A stretch of 64,000 nt of DNA from Antedon mediterranea (lineage: Eukaryota > Echinodermata > Crinoidea > Comatulida > Antedonidae). The notes beneath the pieces are model-generated. The model worked only from the letters and a program-made list of their open reading frames with translations. It searched no databases and was not told the origin of the DNA. Every line of letters begins with the position of its first letter. The first letter of the stretch is position 1. A program made the position numbers and the translations under genes. The stretch is from assembly GCF_964355755.1 (NCBI RefSeq), contig NC_092673.1, positions 14,203,001-14,267,000 on the forward strand. Direction: 5' to 3'. Positions 1-12,500 of this stretch are shown here, piece after piece.

Positions 1-229
1 TTAACTGTGAATGCGTAATGTATGTAATATCAAATTCTGTAAGCTATATAATTTTATATTATTATTATTATTATTTTATATTACAGGACTTGAATGTAAG
101 CTTTACATCATCACATCGAAATGAGTCGATAGGCTCTACATGGATACCAGAAGAGGACAGTTTCTTCTTCATCTGAATATATAAACTGCCCTTATACTAG
201 TATAAAAACAGGTGGAAATCCATTTTAAA

Positions 230-430
230 TCATGTGGTAAATGTTCACAGATGGGAAGAAGATGGGATTGAGAATACCTGTGCACACAGTGCCCTAACAG
301 AAGAAGCAGCAGAAAGCAAGATATGGCCAGCCTATGATTGATGCTTTGAAAAAAATTGTACTGGATAAGAGATTAGATAATGATCTTGGTCAACTTGGAG
401 AATTTAAGCATACTGGTGGGTGTGACATTT
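230..430 (+). pseudogene. THAP-type transposase C-terminal fragment
   Basis: Two open stretches in different frames resemble the C-terminal part of the transposase family represented by the intact gene at 9511-14036. The first (about 238-350) reads VNVHRWEEDGIENTCAHSAL, matching the histidine/cysteine segment with a CxH core. After a frame change, IDALKKIVLDKRL...FKHTGG (about 330-420) matches the family's segment ending in HTG. The next expected block (HSLxxKYxPKR-type) is missing. I infer a decayed remnant. The match rests on remembered family motifs, not an alignment. Confidence 0.4.
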
Positions 431-539
431 TTTGTGTGTACACAATAAGAATTAAACGTTAGTGTAAAACCCATTTTACTTACTCACTGCTCAATTCTTC
501 AATTCAGGTACCGATCATGCCTCATAATTATAACCAAAA

Positions 540-1130
540 ATGCCTACAATAGGAAGCATAGAAGCCTACGATGACAATACTGAAGATTGGACCGCATATG
601 TGGAAAGGCTATGTTGACGCTAATGGTTAGCCTTAAGAATGGAATATGGTCAAAAAGACGTCACAGAAATAAGTGGTAAACCAATTGCTAGCACTTGCCA
701 CAGATGCGATAGCAACACACACCGATCTGACAAATGCAAATTTATCGACCTGATATGCAATTTATGTACGGGCAAAAGTCAAGCAGGTTCAAAGACGAAA
801 CCTGCATACAAAGGTACGAAATGTCACAAATTTAAACAATTTCACAATGTTGATAGAGAGTCGGACGATGACGTTGAATTAAAGGGACTCGATCAAATTA
901 CAGTGACAATTGAAAATATTGAATCTGATACTACTCCAATTTGGATCCAACGGAGTGAAAGTAAACACTGGTGCTACTTACTCAATTATGAACCACAATG
1001 ATTTTCGCAAGTATTTCCCGAACATGAGGTTAGATACGGTTCTAGAATAATTCAAAACAAACTCCGGCGAGCCAATCACATGCATTGGTGCTTGTAATGC
1101 TCATGTGAGTTATAATTGACAAACAGCAGA
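540..1130 (+). pseudogene. Gypsy-type LTR retroelement gag-protease remnant
   Basis: The segment opens at an ATG (540) with MPTIGSIEAYDDNTEDWTAY, the style of the N-terminus of invertebrate Gypsy Gag, and stops within 30 codons. A second open frame at 639-1001 carries a zinc knuckle, C-x2-C-x4-H-x4-C (CHRCDSNTHRSDKC), followed by a second Cys pair. At about 958-1050 a shifted frame reads VNTGATYSIMNHNDF, the retropepsin active site with DTG changed to NTG. The middle of Gag is deleted and the frame is broken at least twice, so it is non-functional. No LTRs or reverse transcriptase lie next to it. Confidence 0.65.
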
Positions 1131-1734
1131 TAGCAAATTGTTTATTGTAGAAAATGGTGGAATATTTAGATAGTACATAATAACCACATTATGTTACAAA
1201 TTATTATTATACTCTTACTTAAAATTGTATGTACAGTAGGCCTATAAATAGTTCAGTATGTTGTACTGTCCCTAGAAAAAAAAGGTATTTAAAGTTATTT
1301 CTGTAAAACTACAGCGTTTTGTGTTACAATGTGCCATATCATATATTAACATTGGTTGCTGGTGGTATGTACAATATCTAAGCTGGTCTCTAGTCTAACT
1401 TTAGGGTGTCTGGCACTTGCTACACATCAAGATGGCCCTTTTTTACGAGTCTATCTTTCTTGGCAGACCATGTTACTCCAAGAAAATCAACATCATCTGT
1501 AAGTTTTTTTTTTTATAGGTGAGGGTTAAGATTGGTCCTTAAAAACATCAAACATTTTTAATGGTCAATTATATTGCCATGGAAGAGGTTGCACTTCATT
1601 TACACATGTTCCCAATTTATTTCTCCTCCCAAGCCAGGGTTTAATCCCCATCTTCTTTTTTTTTGCTCTATCTTTGGTCAAAAACTAAAAATCACAATGA
1701 CCAAAGCATCAAAGCTTAAAACCCAAACCCAAAC
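1131..1734. other. Intergenic, no gene seen
   Basis: AT-rich with poly-A and poly-T runs and no credible reading frame. A palindromic TAGGCCTA word sits near 1238. Confidence 0.5.
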
Positions 1735-2395
1735 ATGGAGTTCCACAAGGTAGCATATTAGGTCCGCTTCTGTTTATATGTTACATTAATGATATGTCAA
1801 TATGCATTGAAAATGACTGTAAATTCATCATTTTTGGATCCAAAAAGAAATTAAAGAATATTGAACACTTTGAAGTCCTCTATAATAAGTTCATGTACAG
1901 ACTGGATTAACGCCGTGCATAACAGCTTACGACTTTGATTATGCTGTCTCGTCCTGGTATTGTGGTATCAGTACTGTCCTGAAAAATAAACTAAAAGTAA
2001 CACAAAACAAAATTGTGAGATTTATTCTCGATCTCGCCCCTAGGGCACATGTTGGTCAGGCCGAACTTGCCGTTACTGGATACCTGAAAATAAGCGATAG
2101 GGTTAAGTAAATTAGACTAATCCACGCTTTCAAAATATACCACGATATTGAAGCTCCTTATCTTAATGAACATTTTACAAAGATTTCTGATCGGCACACT
2201 CATAGTACAAGGAAATCCAATGTAAACTTTGTAATTCCAAATATTAAAGGCCAAGCCTCTAAAACATTTTATTATAATGCTATTAAAGACTGGAATGGAC
2301 CCCATTGGAATTAAGCTGTTTCAGCTTTATGGGTCATCCTGGTATTTTTGTTGTGTTTCTTGAGTACCGAACAAACAAACAAACAAACAAAATGC
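1735..2395 (+). mobile_element. LINE 3' end remnant (RT palm to tail)
   Basis: Two blocks of a non-LTR reverse transcriptase. Block one (1738-1905) reads GVPQGSILGPLLFICYINDM, the conserved RT motif preceding the catalytic (A/Y)xDD box. Block two (about 1920-2315) contains the usual C-terminal LINE motifs, including HTHSTRKSN and KTFYYNAIKDWN. The segment between them, which should hold the catalytic DD, is deleted. The frame runs into a direct repeat of ACAAA/CAAA units at 2371-2391, typical of a LINE 3' tail. Clade is not determined; RTE/Jockey-type organisation is plausible. Confidence 0.7.
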
Positions 2396-2840
2396 ACCAC
2401 CATTTTAGTTTTAGATTTCTCTTGGATTCCCTACACAGACATGGTTTTTGCAGCTCTTCCATGGCATAGAAATGATTGCTGCTGTCATCACATCAGCAAG
2501 TAATGGTTTTGTATTGTAGCTTGATTAGAAATTGAACAAAACCATTGTCTAATAGTGGGCAAAGTTTATTAGAACACATGTGTTCCTTTAATTATGCATT
2601 CAACATATGGATTCAAATTTTCAAGTGGGACATGCTGCAGCATTCAATTTTTGTCAAAAATCTGGCAGTTTGTGTGTGGGGGAGTGATGTTTTAAGATTA
2701 AGATCAGTCCTAGATATCCAGATTCTACCACTAACTCCTGTGAAGTTACAAACAGTGAAACACTGAAAAGTAAGCATTTTATAAACATGAATCTAAGCTA
2801 CCAATAGAGAGAAATGGCGAACCGACGTCTAAAATCCGAG
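2396..2840. other. Intergenic, no gene seen
   Basis: One open frame of 73 codons (2545-2766) has no recognisable motif and an unremarkable composition; I do not support it as a gene. Confidence 0.4.
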
Positions 2841-2844
2841 TGGG

Positions 2845-2851
2845 TATAAAA
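2845..2851 (+). promoter_or_regulatory. Possible TATA box
   Basis: TATAAAA in the context GGGTATAAAATC lies 53 bases before the first downstream ATG (2904). It could be the core promoter of the small ORFs at 2904 and 3026. A single TATA-like word in AT-rich DNA is weak evidence. Confidence 0.25.
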
Positions 2852-2903
2852 TCATAACAAACCGTTGAGGGCGGCACATTTCCTATGTTTATACACGTGA
2901 ATC

Positions 2904-2978
2904 ATGGCGTCGTCTAACCAATGTTGTTGCTGTAACGCTCATAATTCTTGTTGTATTTGTGTATTTACACCAAGTTAA
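2904..2978 (+). CDS. Possible cysteine-rich micro-ORF (24 aa)
   Basis: First ATG after the TATA-like word. The 24-residue product is MASSNQCCCCNAHNSCC followed by a short hydrophobic end; seven of 24 residues are cysteine. It may be an upstream ORF or chance. No family recognised. Confidence 0.2.
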   Translation: MASSNQCCCCNAHNSCCICVFTPS

Positions 2979-3025
2979 ATTTTCAAAAATCATTGATAAA
3001 TGTTCCCAAACTCACTCCGCTTACT

Positions 3026-3301
3026 ATGGCAGGTTGGATTTCAAAAGGGGTAAAGGAGACCGACGGTAAATCGTGGACTTTTTTTAAGGAAAAATACGTA
3101 TACGGTGGGGTTATTGCCCATGTGCCTAGGACGGATGGCCAAGGCACAGATTATGTTATACAGGCATATTGCTATCGCAGCCAAAGAAAACGACAAAGCC
3201 CACATTGTAGCAACATATGCTTTTTTAGTTTTGAAGGGAGAGCACAACTTAGGGAAGCTCATTGCAGATTAATAATAATATTATTATTATTATTATTATA
3301 A
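3026..3301 (+). CDS. Unidentified ORF, possibly frameshifted
   Basis: The frame begins MAGWISKGVKETDGKSWTFF and reads about 70 credible residues. Its C-terminus runs into a (TTA)n microsatellite (about 3270-3302), giving a poly-leucine tail that is surely artefactual. A different frame of the second half (about 3150-3272) reads like ordinary protein (HIVATYAFLVLKGEHNLG), so a frameshift near 3140 is likely. No domain recognised. Confidence 0.25.
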   Translation: MAGWISKGVKETDGKSWTFFKEKYVYGGVIAHVPRTDGQGTDYVIQAYCYRSQRKRQSPHCSNICFFSFEGRAQLREAHCRLIIILLLLLL

Positions 3302-3302
3302 T

Positions 3303-3897
3303 AACCGATAATCCGTGCTAGGCTCGAGTACTCGAGGTACTACAGCATACAGCATACAGGCCAACTATCTAGGGCCTAGAGCTGGGTACAGTATATAACA
3401 AAAACGCGTCTTAATTCAATCCAAATTAAAATAAAATATGTTAAGATTTGCCCATATAACATTCAAATTGTTAAGGGTGTTGCAAAAAAAAGTTATTATT
3501 ATTCAGTGGCCATTTTGGATTTACTGTACTGTATACATATTACAGTATTAAGAAAAATTCAGTAAATTTAATGAAATGTTGATATGTTCCTTTCATGCTG
3601 GCCCACATTTTTACTACTGTAAAGTGCAGAGCAGCTAGTGAAATACATTGGGATCACATAATGCTCTACATAAACAAAGTCTTATTACAAGTCTTTGGGA
3701 GTGGAGTAATTTGGTCCTTAGAAAAAATCCTGACATGTGATGGGACTTAAACCCAGGACCATTGGAGTGGTAGCCAAGATAAGTGATTTCTATATAAAAC
3801 CATGTTTGCTTTCATTTACAATTTTAAAAATTAAAAAATATATAGATAAAATATTGTAATAAAAGACTATAAACAGTCATTAAAATCGTACTTAAAA
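3303..3897. other. Intergenic, no gene seen
   Basis: Non-coding AT-rich DNA. Near 3745-3785 a short tRNA-like string (AAACCCAGGACC then GGAGTGGTAGCC) suggests a degraded SINE but is too short to call. Confidence 0.35.
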
Positions 3898-6240
3898 TGG
3901 ATGAGGTATGCCATGCAATAAAGTCACTGAATCCAAGTGCCGCTGAAGGAAAGTTCAAGAGGTATATTACAAAAAAGATCATGGACTTGAATCGATCGAC
4001 CAAGAAAAAATAAGCTGATGTTTAGGCAAAACTAAAAATAATTTTGTTTCCTGTCCAGTGGTGGGTAAAAATATTATGATTATTTTGGCCTTACATTCAT
4101 CTGTATAGTTAAATTCTTTTCATATTAGAAAACAAATGCGGTAGATGTTTGATAACTTTACATAAACTGTTGTTGTTCTAGTTGTAGTATGGATGTGATC
4201 CCACTCCATCTGTCAAAACCAGTAATTTATTGTTTTATATTATGTGATTAAGAGTGCTTGTCACCAAAAATCAGACATATTCGTAATTTAGTGGCAAGGG
4301 TCAAAATTTCGAATTGGCTCATATTTTGCACATTGGTAGACCTTGATGTAAGGAAACCTGATGTGTAGTTTGTTTGGTAAAATATTGCTTAGTTTTCGAG
4401 AAAATCGAAAAATAACAATTTTCGGCCAATTTTGTTAATTTTTGGTGTATAATTTACATTAAGTTTAACAGCCTCTGGAAGCCAAACGTAGCTACCTAAC
4501 GTTTTAATATTTTACACTTAGGTTAACTAGCATCTTGAAAATATTTTAGTGAAGTTTCAAAAAATTTGATGAAATTCTAAGATTTTTAATAATTAATTAC
4601 AAATTAGCATATATAAAACTCATAAAAACTAGGGTAAAAACAAACGCATTTTTTTTCATGTGCGACGAATTTTTTTTTAATAAAAAAATCATCAATCTAA
4701 AGTTTAGATACTAATATTTATGAATCAAGTAAAAAAAATTTGGGGAAACTATTTTGCGCTCCGCGCCAGAGCCACAAAGTTGTAAGAAATTCAAAGATTT
4801 TATCTGTCGGCAAGATCAATCAGATGTACCTAATGTTTTCTATTTACAGATTTAAGATTTACTATTACTAATGAGACCTATCACAAGCCTCTCAAGGCTT
4901 TCACAAAAAAGCATCTGAAGAATGCATCACCCAGACTCATGCGAATGCTACTTTGAATACATTTAACATATCCATGAAATTGCTGAAAGATGACCAGAAG
5001 ACCAAGCCCCAAAAGAAGCAATGGTCTTTTGAAACTTTCAGTCATAATATTGATATTTACTTATCTTTATTGACCATGATATAATTATTTAAATTTTGCA
5101 GTCTATTGATCTGGATCGTATTATGCTGGGACCTGTCTTATCCAAACAATACAAACTGTAGACACACGTTTTGAAAGACACAACAAATTTATACATCATT
5201 TTTAAAAATTTGAAAAACATTTTTTATAGTAGAACCACAGACAATCACCTAAGCCGTATATGGTATTGTTTGTGAAAGATGACAATGGCCGATACGACGT
5301 CGTAGAGACGTCGTCGAATTTGAGAAGTAAATTCTACTTTGGAGCAGGATTGATTTGTGGTAAATACGAAATACTATTTATAGCTTCATAACAGCGATAC
5401 CATTATCAGAATTAGGGTTAATTTTATTTAAGCCACCTTCTGGTTTATTTATTATTTTTTCTTATTTGCAGGATTGTCGACCGTATGGTTGAGGGTAACA
5501 GTAACACACAGAATGAGGCACAGTCTCGACATTTTAGGTTGGGAATGCTAAATAAATATTAAATATTACTTACGTCTGGTAGTCCTAACACATCTCTAAA
5601 GTAATGCGTCTTAAAATTATTTTATTTAATAAATCTATGAAACCATGATACCGTATTCAATTCCATCTTCAACATTTATCGTTGTTTTTTTGTAAAAATA
5701 TTTCAGTTGATTCGATCAAAACCGACTCTTCGGTATTTACTCAGGCCTTCAGCAACCAAAAAACTTACAATGAAAGTGCTCCTTAACGAGTTGGCGCCGA
5801 GCTTCTCGGAGAGGGGAAGTAACCGGCGCCCCATTGAAGAGGGAGTGTACGGTTGTTTTGTAAAATGCCAAGATGCTTGGTGAACCATTGACGTCGAAAA
5901 TTTTACTAATCGTCAGTGGATGGAAAATTTTCGTATGTAAGGTAATTATATTTACCATTGCTTGTGGTGTGTGTGTGTGTGTGTTGAATAAAACATTGAA
6001 CTCATTTTTATTTTTTAAATATTAGGGGTTTCCAAGAAACTAGAAGCCGTTGCAAAGCTAGAAAGCGGTAAAAGTGTAAAGCCATGGATTCACAGCATTA
6101 GGGCAATTCCATGGTCACTCGCATTACACATTACATTCATTTTTGTTAGTCTAAGCTTTGTACTTTCTATACTAATTGGATTTTTAAGTCAATGTTTTAT
6201 ATGAACATACTTTAGGTGCAAGTCTTTAATAAAATACTAT
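3898..6240 (+). pseudogene. Scattered exon-like segments of an unidentified gene
   Basis: Several short open segments sit between plausible splice sites. 3898-4012 is a 37-codon ORF starting MDEVCHAIKSLNPS. 4875-5040 is an open stretch including NTFNISMKLLKDDQKTKPQK. 5241-5359 reads KPYMVLFVKDDNGRYDVV, bounded by CAG and GTAAAT. 5472-5545 follows TTTGCAG. 5704-5882 follows TTTCAG and includes LLNELAPSFSERGSNRRP. 6027-6204 follows ATTAG. Phases 5241-5359 to 5472 agree. I recognise no domain and cannot build a continuous frame, so this may be a decayed transposon gene or unrelated fragments. Confidence 0.25.
5967..5984. repeat. (TG)n microsatellite
   Basis: About nine TG units in a row, within intergenic or intronic DNA. 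Confidence 0.9.
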
Positions 6241-7845
6241 AAAAAAAATTGTATGTCTTTTACTTCGACAATGACGCCATTGCGAAATTCTGTCACACGC
6301 ATTACACAAAAAGGACACAACAAAAATTTGATTAGATTTGATAAGAACGTGTCCTTAAACTAAAAATATATGAATCAAAAGATCTTATATTTTTAATTGC
6401 TGTACTTTTAAAGTATAAAATAGGATAATAAAAAAATTCAACATTACATAGATTTTAAAAATATTTTACATTTTAACAAAAAAGTCCCGTCACTCGCATT
6501 ACTGTCACTCGCATTACCGTAAGAAATGAACTTAGTATTTACTAAGCAAAGCAGAAAGAAAAGTCAGACAATAATTAAATAATGCAACATTAAACCACTC
6601 AAAGAATGTTATATCAATTTTCAAGTAAAAACTTTTATTTCAACTCATTTGGATGTTCAAGTTCTAAAGGACATCATCTGTTTTTAACACTAACAGAACA
6701 TCTTGTTTTTTTATAAACACAGTAACACTTATACGGTCACTAAAAATAAAAATAGAAAATTCAAACAGCCATTTTACAAATTATGGAAATCAAAGTTCTT
6801 CGCAAACCAGCATCAAGCATTCTTTTTGCCCTGGTAGTGGCTTTAGCAAAAGCCATAGCACTTCTAAAAGGTGATGGCCCGTCTGATGCCAAAGCAGCCT
6901 TCTTTGCTCTGAACTTAGCCACGCGTTTTCTATTAGCAACTTTAAGAGCATCAATCTTCTGCTTCTTCAAAGCTGGTGGCAGAGCTAGAATTTTCTCTTT
7001 TCTTTTACTTTTTTATTTCTTTTCGAAATTTCATTTTGTTTGTTTCTGTATGAGGTGTATTTTCCCTCGGCTTTCAGTTTTTCTAGGTACTTTCTCTGTC
7101 GTTCGGCCATTTCTAAAGGCAAGATCAAATGTGAATGATATTTTAAAATTATTTTTAAATAATAAGCAATTATTTATTTTGTTTTTAAAACTACAATGCT
7201 AGACCTGGTGGTGTATGCCTAGTAAATAATAATATATAAATAATAATATATAAATAAATTATTATAGCCTAGGCCTATATGCGGTGTTTTCAAATTATAG
7301 AATTTGAAATAATTAACACTAACAATATAAGAAAAAAAAACCTAAAAATTGTGATTAAATATAAATGTATACTTATTCTTACCTTCTTATCTTCACAAAA
7401 AATTGTACCAAATTTGTTAAATCTCACCAGATTTAGTGTTTTTTATTTAATGAGCTCTTATAATGATTGATTTTTCAAATGATTTAACTGCAAAAAGGTC
7501 GTTGCTAGGGATTGTGCCCTCAACAAACCTAATGCTATAATTATTATACTGTAGTGCCTCCAAATAAGGGCCAAATCACACATTGTATTATGAAATTAAT
7601 GTATATACTAATTCTGGGACTAATTCATAACTAATGTCACTCGCATTACATTGTCCATTTTTGAACGTCACTCGCATTTCACTTTTCAATGTCTCAACAA
7701 TTTTGTATTTACGGGGATTTTTTATTTTTATTTGTCAAATTTTAATTGTTCAAAGTAGTATAGCTAAATTATAAGATTTCATTAAAAAAAATTATCATCA
7801 TGATGGTATAAAAAAAAAATCATTTTTTTTTGTCACTCGCATTAC
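6114..7845. repeat. Dispersed 14-bp motif GTCACTCGCATTAC
   Basis: The 14-mer occurs exactly at 6114, 6489, 6504, 7636 and 7832, and with one mismatch at 6292 and 7667. All are in the same orientation. The pair at 6489/6504 is nearly tandem. The motifs flank a minus-strand coding fragment (6761-7110). I infer a subterminal binding-site array of a DNA element, or a dispersed regulatory site. No terminal inverted repeat was found to prove an element. Confidence 0.75.
6761..7110 (-). pseudogene. Basic helical protein fragment (RQRKYLEKLKAEGKY family)
   Basis: On the minus strand an ATG at 7110 opens MAERQRKYLEKLKAEGKYTS and continues very basic, stopping at 6985 (41 codons). A shifted frame directly after it (6984-6761) resumes with LPPALKKQKIDALKVANRKR and RAKKAALASDGPSPF. 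Together they look like the Arg/Lys-rich helical domain found in many uncharacterised invertebrate proteins built from YRxKLK-type helices, probably nucleic-acid binding. A TTTAG just upstream of the ATG could be a splice acceptor. The junction needs a one- or two-base indel in a T-rich run, so the copy is probably broken. Confidence 0.5.
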
Positions 7846-8129
7846 ATACCCTAATATATAACAGAATATACACAGCACTCCTATATGTGATATTCAACAT
7901 TTGTAGTTATATCATATTTTCCATACATCTTAAAATGGATATGAAACAATATCAAAATATCAACAAAAATAATTTTGTATGAATGCTTTACATATGAAAT
8001 AACACCACACCAAAAATTAGGTTTAAATACCTTGTAAAACTTGAGAAATAAATAAGTTAAAATTCAGTGTAAAACCATCGAAAGATGGCCGACCAACCAT
8101 CATGCCATCTTGGATTTTATTAACGTTCT

Positions 8130-8300
8130 AAACAAACGTACGCGGAATCTTCCGATTAATTTAAAACGCCCGCTTTTGCATCCACGGCAGCAGCTGTTTC
8201 GTGATTGGTTAAGAATGCCCAACTACAGCCAATGAGCTTCTTTCAAAGCGGACAGGAAGCGAACGTAAACAACACACGTCATACATCACACACACGATAC
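8130..8300. promoter_or_regulatory. CpG-containing, CCAAT-bearing promoter-like region
   Basis: This stretch is richer in G+C and CpG than its surroundings. It has an inverted CCAAT box (GTGATTGGTTAAG, about 8200) and a direct one (AGCCAATGAGC, about 8228). A nearby segment (8084-8115) holds AAGATGG and its inverse CCATCTT. It could drive the THAP gene through a 5' untranslated exon ending at a possible donor near 8590 (CGG|GTAAGC). That link is inference; nothing in the sequence proves it. Confidence 0.3.
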
Positions 8301-8599
8301 ACACATGTCAAGCCGATTCTAGGCTAGGCCGGCCGACCGAGAGTGTTTACATTTTCTCCGAAGATGAAAAGTTGGTTTTAAAGCCTCATTTACAGTTTTA
8401 CCTAATGAAGTTTTTTGCATAAAACCTAATATGATATAAGCCCAATTGAAGGACAATGGTAGTAGTAGACGGCAAAAGACGAGAGCACCTCTTGAATGGA
8501 CCTTGAATGATGATGGATTGCCTTGAATATCACGCATCGTGCATTAAACTAAAAAGGTGGACAATTTGTACCTGATGAAAAAAAAACCGGGTAAGCTCT

Positions 8600-9510
8600 A
8601 CTTTTTTATTCGTGACTCTAAATAATGGCCATCATATAAACTGTAGTACAGTATTATTAAATATATGAATTATATTATTTATTTAATTTAACCTTTTGTT
8701 TACTAAAAATACTGCTGTTAATTCAAGTTACAAGCTTGACCTATATATTATTATTACTCAAACTTTGTTTACTCGACCATTACTGGGCAGTAGCTAGGCC
8801 TACCTATGGTACCAGTCGAGTTTTAGGGGCTATACCAATTACCTTTATATATATTATATACTTACTATCTTTTATCTTTGCAGATGGAATATTGACTTGT
8901 TGTGGCAAGAAATGCAAGGAATTAAAAACTGATTTTACAGCATTGTAGATTTATGTTGCATTAATAATAATTCTATTTAAACATAGAAGAATCTTAAAAT
9001 GTGGACCAAGGAGTATTGTTCAGATTTATAAACATTTTAATTATATAATAAATAATATTAATAAATGTTTTAGTCAATTTGAAAGAGTAGGGCCTATATA
9101 ATTTTATATTTATTTAATTTCTTGCTGAATGAAAATAAATGAATTAAATGTACACTTGTCTCAATGCTATTTTTTATATTACACACCTAGTCAACCATTT
9201 TCAAACATTGGCCTATTTTTGTTCACCATTTATTTATGATGTAGCTGTCTACCTAGTTGTTGAAATATTGGATCGTTATCAAGCTTGGTTAAAAACAATG
9301 GCCAATACTGTATATACTTATATAGGACATTGCAAAAAAATTTCAGAAATTTGTCTGTCCAGCGTCAGCGTGTGACACACTGACATGACCCTTTGGAAAA
9401 TCCATAGAGGAGGCATGCGCGTCCTCTGGGACACGTTGGTTTGAGAAAAAATCGAGTTGAATACAGTGCAGTCGTCCAGTTGGATAGTACAGTATAAGGT
9501 TTTCCGAACA
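8600..9510. other. Non-coding, upstream of THAP gene
   Basis: AT-rich with short unconvincing frames only. It would be 5' intron or promoter of the gene starting at 9511. Confidence 0.4.
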
Positions 9511-12500
9511 ATGCCTAATGCGTGCTGTATTGGGGGGTGCAACAGGACCCCAACATCCCACCCACATGTATCCTTTCTCCTTTTTCCAAGCCAAGTGGAC
9601 CAAGTGGAAACTTTCAAAAAATGGGAGGATTTCGTAAAACTAACTAGAAAAGGATACATCTGGAAGCCGTCTCATAAAATATGCACCGAGCATTTTTGTA
9701 TAGAAGATAACATAAACCACACCGAAATACAAGAGATGGGAAAGAAGGGGAAAAAAATAAGATACCGTCTTCGTCCTGGCGCTTTCCCAACATTGAAATC
9801 GCCAGTAATAGAAGAGAATAGGGATGATAGCACGAAGCCAAAAAAGAAGATGCGGACCTGTTATCGGAGGCGAGAGGTCAATAGGGTAGGCATACAGTAC
9901 TCAAATCACAAAACATTTTGTTTATCATAAATTGCCCAGATAGAATATTGGTATTTTACTAAAATACAACTTACGAATAGAAACAATCTCCATTTAGGCC
10001 TAGGTCCTAATTTATGAATTGAAATATAATAATTGTGGATAGAAATAATCTCCGTGTAGGCCTAAACTTCTTCGTAGATGCATGACGGCTAATTTAAAAA
10101 TAGCCAAATTTTGAACGCGCGTTACGCACAGTACTTTTTAAATTGCCGTACGAAATAATGGAATGCGGCATACAGGGTCTAGCATTGTCACTAGACTCTA
10201 TAACTTATTATACCGTCTTAGGCCTACAATCGTTTTAGATTAGTTCAATCTGGTAAATACGCATAGGCCAAAAAAACGCAGAAATTATTCATTTATTTCT
10301 TCTTTTTTTTTTCAGATTTTAGCCAGCCGTGGTCCAAGTACATCGTCGGTAAGTAGGCCTTTTGCACGGATGGCAAACAATGCTGTGCAGGGAAGCGTAA
10401 CCAACAGAAATAACATAGCACACCACAGTAGTGTATAAAAGCATAATAGGCGCCGCAACTGCATCGCGGGAAAAACGGTGGTGACAAACGCTTATGCTTA
10501 TACACGGGTGTTTTTTTTTTTATGGATTTTAAGCGAACAAAAAAAAAATTTCTAATTTTTTTTCAGACATACAGTGATGTTTTAGGCCAATCTTTTAAGA
10601 AAATGTTACAGTAACTTTATTTTCTCATACGATCATCCATCCGTTCAGGGGTTACAATTTTTTAATTAACATGGTGTCTTCACTATTTTTTTTTACGCTT
10701 CCCTGCACAGCATTGTTTGTCATCGGTCGAAGATGTCTTCCATTTCGTGAAAAGGCTTATACAAAAAGTCTATGCCTATCTACCAATTAAAATTAATGCA
10801 GGGAGTCGTCATTAGATTAATTTTGATTAAATCCCTATGGAAACTATTACTAGTACTGTTTTTTAAATGTAATAATTACTATATTTTTGTACATAGGCAC
10901 AAGGACAGTATGTGCAGTCTTCAGGTAATGCCAATATTAATACTAAACTTTTTTACATTGATGATTCTGTCTTCACTATCAAACTACTATGCTTACATAT
11001 GATGGTTCTATGACATCATCATGTCCATATATGGGCACATCACATTTTTTTGTCACATAAAGTTTGACAGTGTAGACAGAGCTTTAGGCCAATTGTTTTT
11101 ATTGCACACTTATATATCTTAATTTGATGTAAATCAAATACTTGTCAATGCTGTTTTTTGACATGACAAATTTACTTACACAATAGATTCAGATGATGAA
11201 GGAAGAAATATAAGAGGCACACGTGGCGCATTCAATTTATATTCGGAATCCGACAGTGATAGTGACCATGACGATGCAGATGCGGACTACATTGCTCCAG
11301 ATGACCAAACAGATTATATAGAACCAGCGGATACTGTTAGAGGTCAGCGAAAATATATCGTTGGTCAAAGAGAATTAATGGCTCTCTTTGACAGGTGTCG
11401 GCAGTGTGGAGGGAAAGCAGATAGAAAAATAAAGAGAGAGTGTGGAACAGCAGTAGAGATAGAGTCAAAGTGCAGAAATCGAAGTTGCGGCTATCAATTT
11501 GAATGGATGAGCCAACCAAAACATGGAAAAATGTTTTTGTTTAACATTCTTTTGTCTGCCGCTATTCTTGTGTCAGGTAAGATAAGGTTTATTCTTTTTA
11601 ATTTTTATGAAGGCTTGAAATAATCTAAAAGTTTACGGTTCAATCAACATGGACACTATTTACAGTACATAAATACATTTTTTTATATTTCTAGGTTGCT
11701 GTATAACACAGTTTTTAAGAGCTATAAGATTTTTAAACATTGCAGTTTTTACTGATAGAACATATTTTTACCACCAGAAATGGTAAGTACAGTACAACTA
11801 TTATTATATTTTTTAAATGGTCTATCGCATTCATTTACTTCTGCTGCCTCTCGCTTATGGAATGACCTACCCGCCTCAATTCGATCATGTTCTTCTACTA
11901 TCGCCTTTAAATCTGCCTTAAAAACTCAAATTCAAATTAGCTCTCTCATACACCGTGCCTTTAATCACTTACTGCTGGAATTGGCGCTTTACAAATTTGT
12001 ATTATTATTCACAGCAATAAACGCTCATTGGAGCTCGATGATGTGTTATGTTTTTTTTTAGGTATTTGCTGCCAGCTGTGTCCTGTGTTTTCGCAGCGCA
12101 GAGAGAACACAATTTCAAGAGCAACATGAATATTTCATGTGATATAAGCTGCGATAGCCCAGGACATACAGCCAAGTTTGGCACGTATACCACAATTGAT
12201 GCAGACACCCATAAAGTAATCCACATTGAATTGGTCCAAGTAAGTCGTCAAGTCAAATTTTCTCCATCTTCATTGTACCATAATACTTTACCTGTACTGT
12301 GCTTATAACAATTATTGGTAATAACTTTTTAACTGAATTTGTTTTACAGAAAGATGAATGTTCGAATTCACCAGCAATGGAACTGGAGGGGCTGAAAAGA
12401 ACATTGATGGTTTTAAAAGGTTACGGAGTTACCGTGGAAAGAATTGTTTCCGACAGACATAGTAGTGTAGCTGCCTACCTCAAAAATTCCATGCAGAATA

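Noticed and set aside
5293-5304. 12-bp palindrome TACGACGTCGTA as a regulatory site
   Set aside because: Single occurrence inside an exon-like segment; nothing links it to regulation.
6783-7202. 139-codon plus-strand frame
   Set aside because: It is the antisense of the minus-strand basic protein fragment, which has recognisable composition; the plus frame is Phe/Leu-rich read-through.
9318-9659. Minus-strand frames of 86-113 codons
   Set aside because: Antisense to the THAP exon; no motif of their own.
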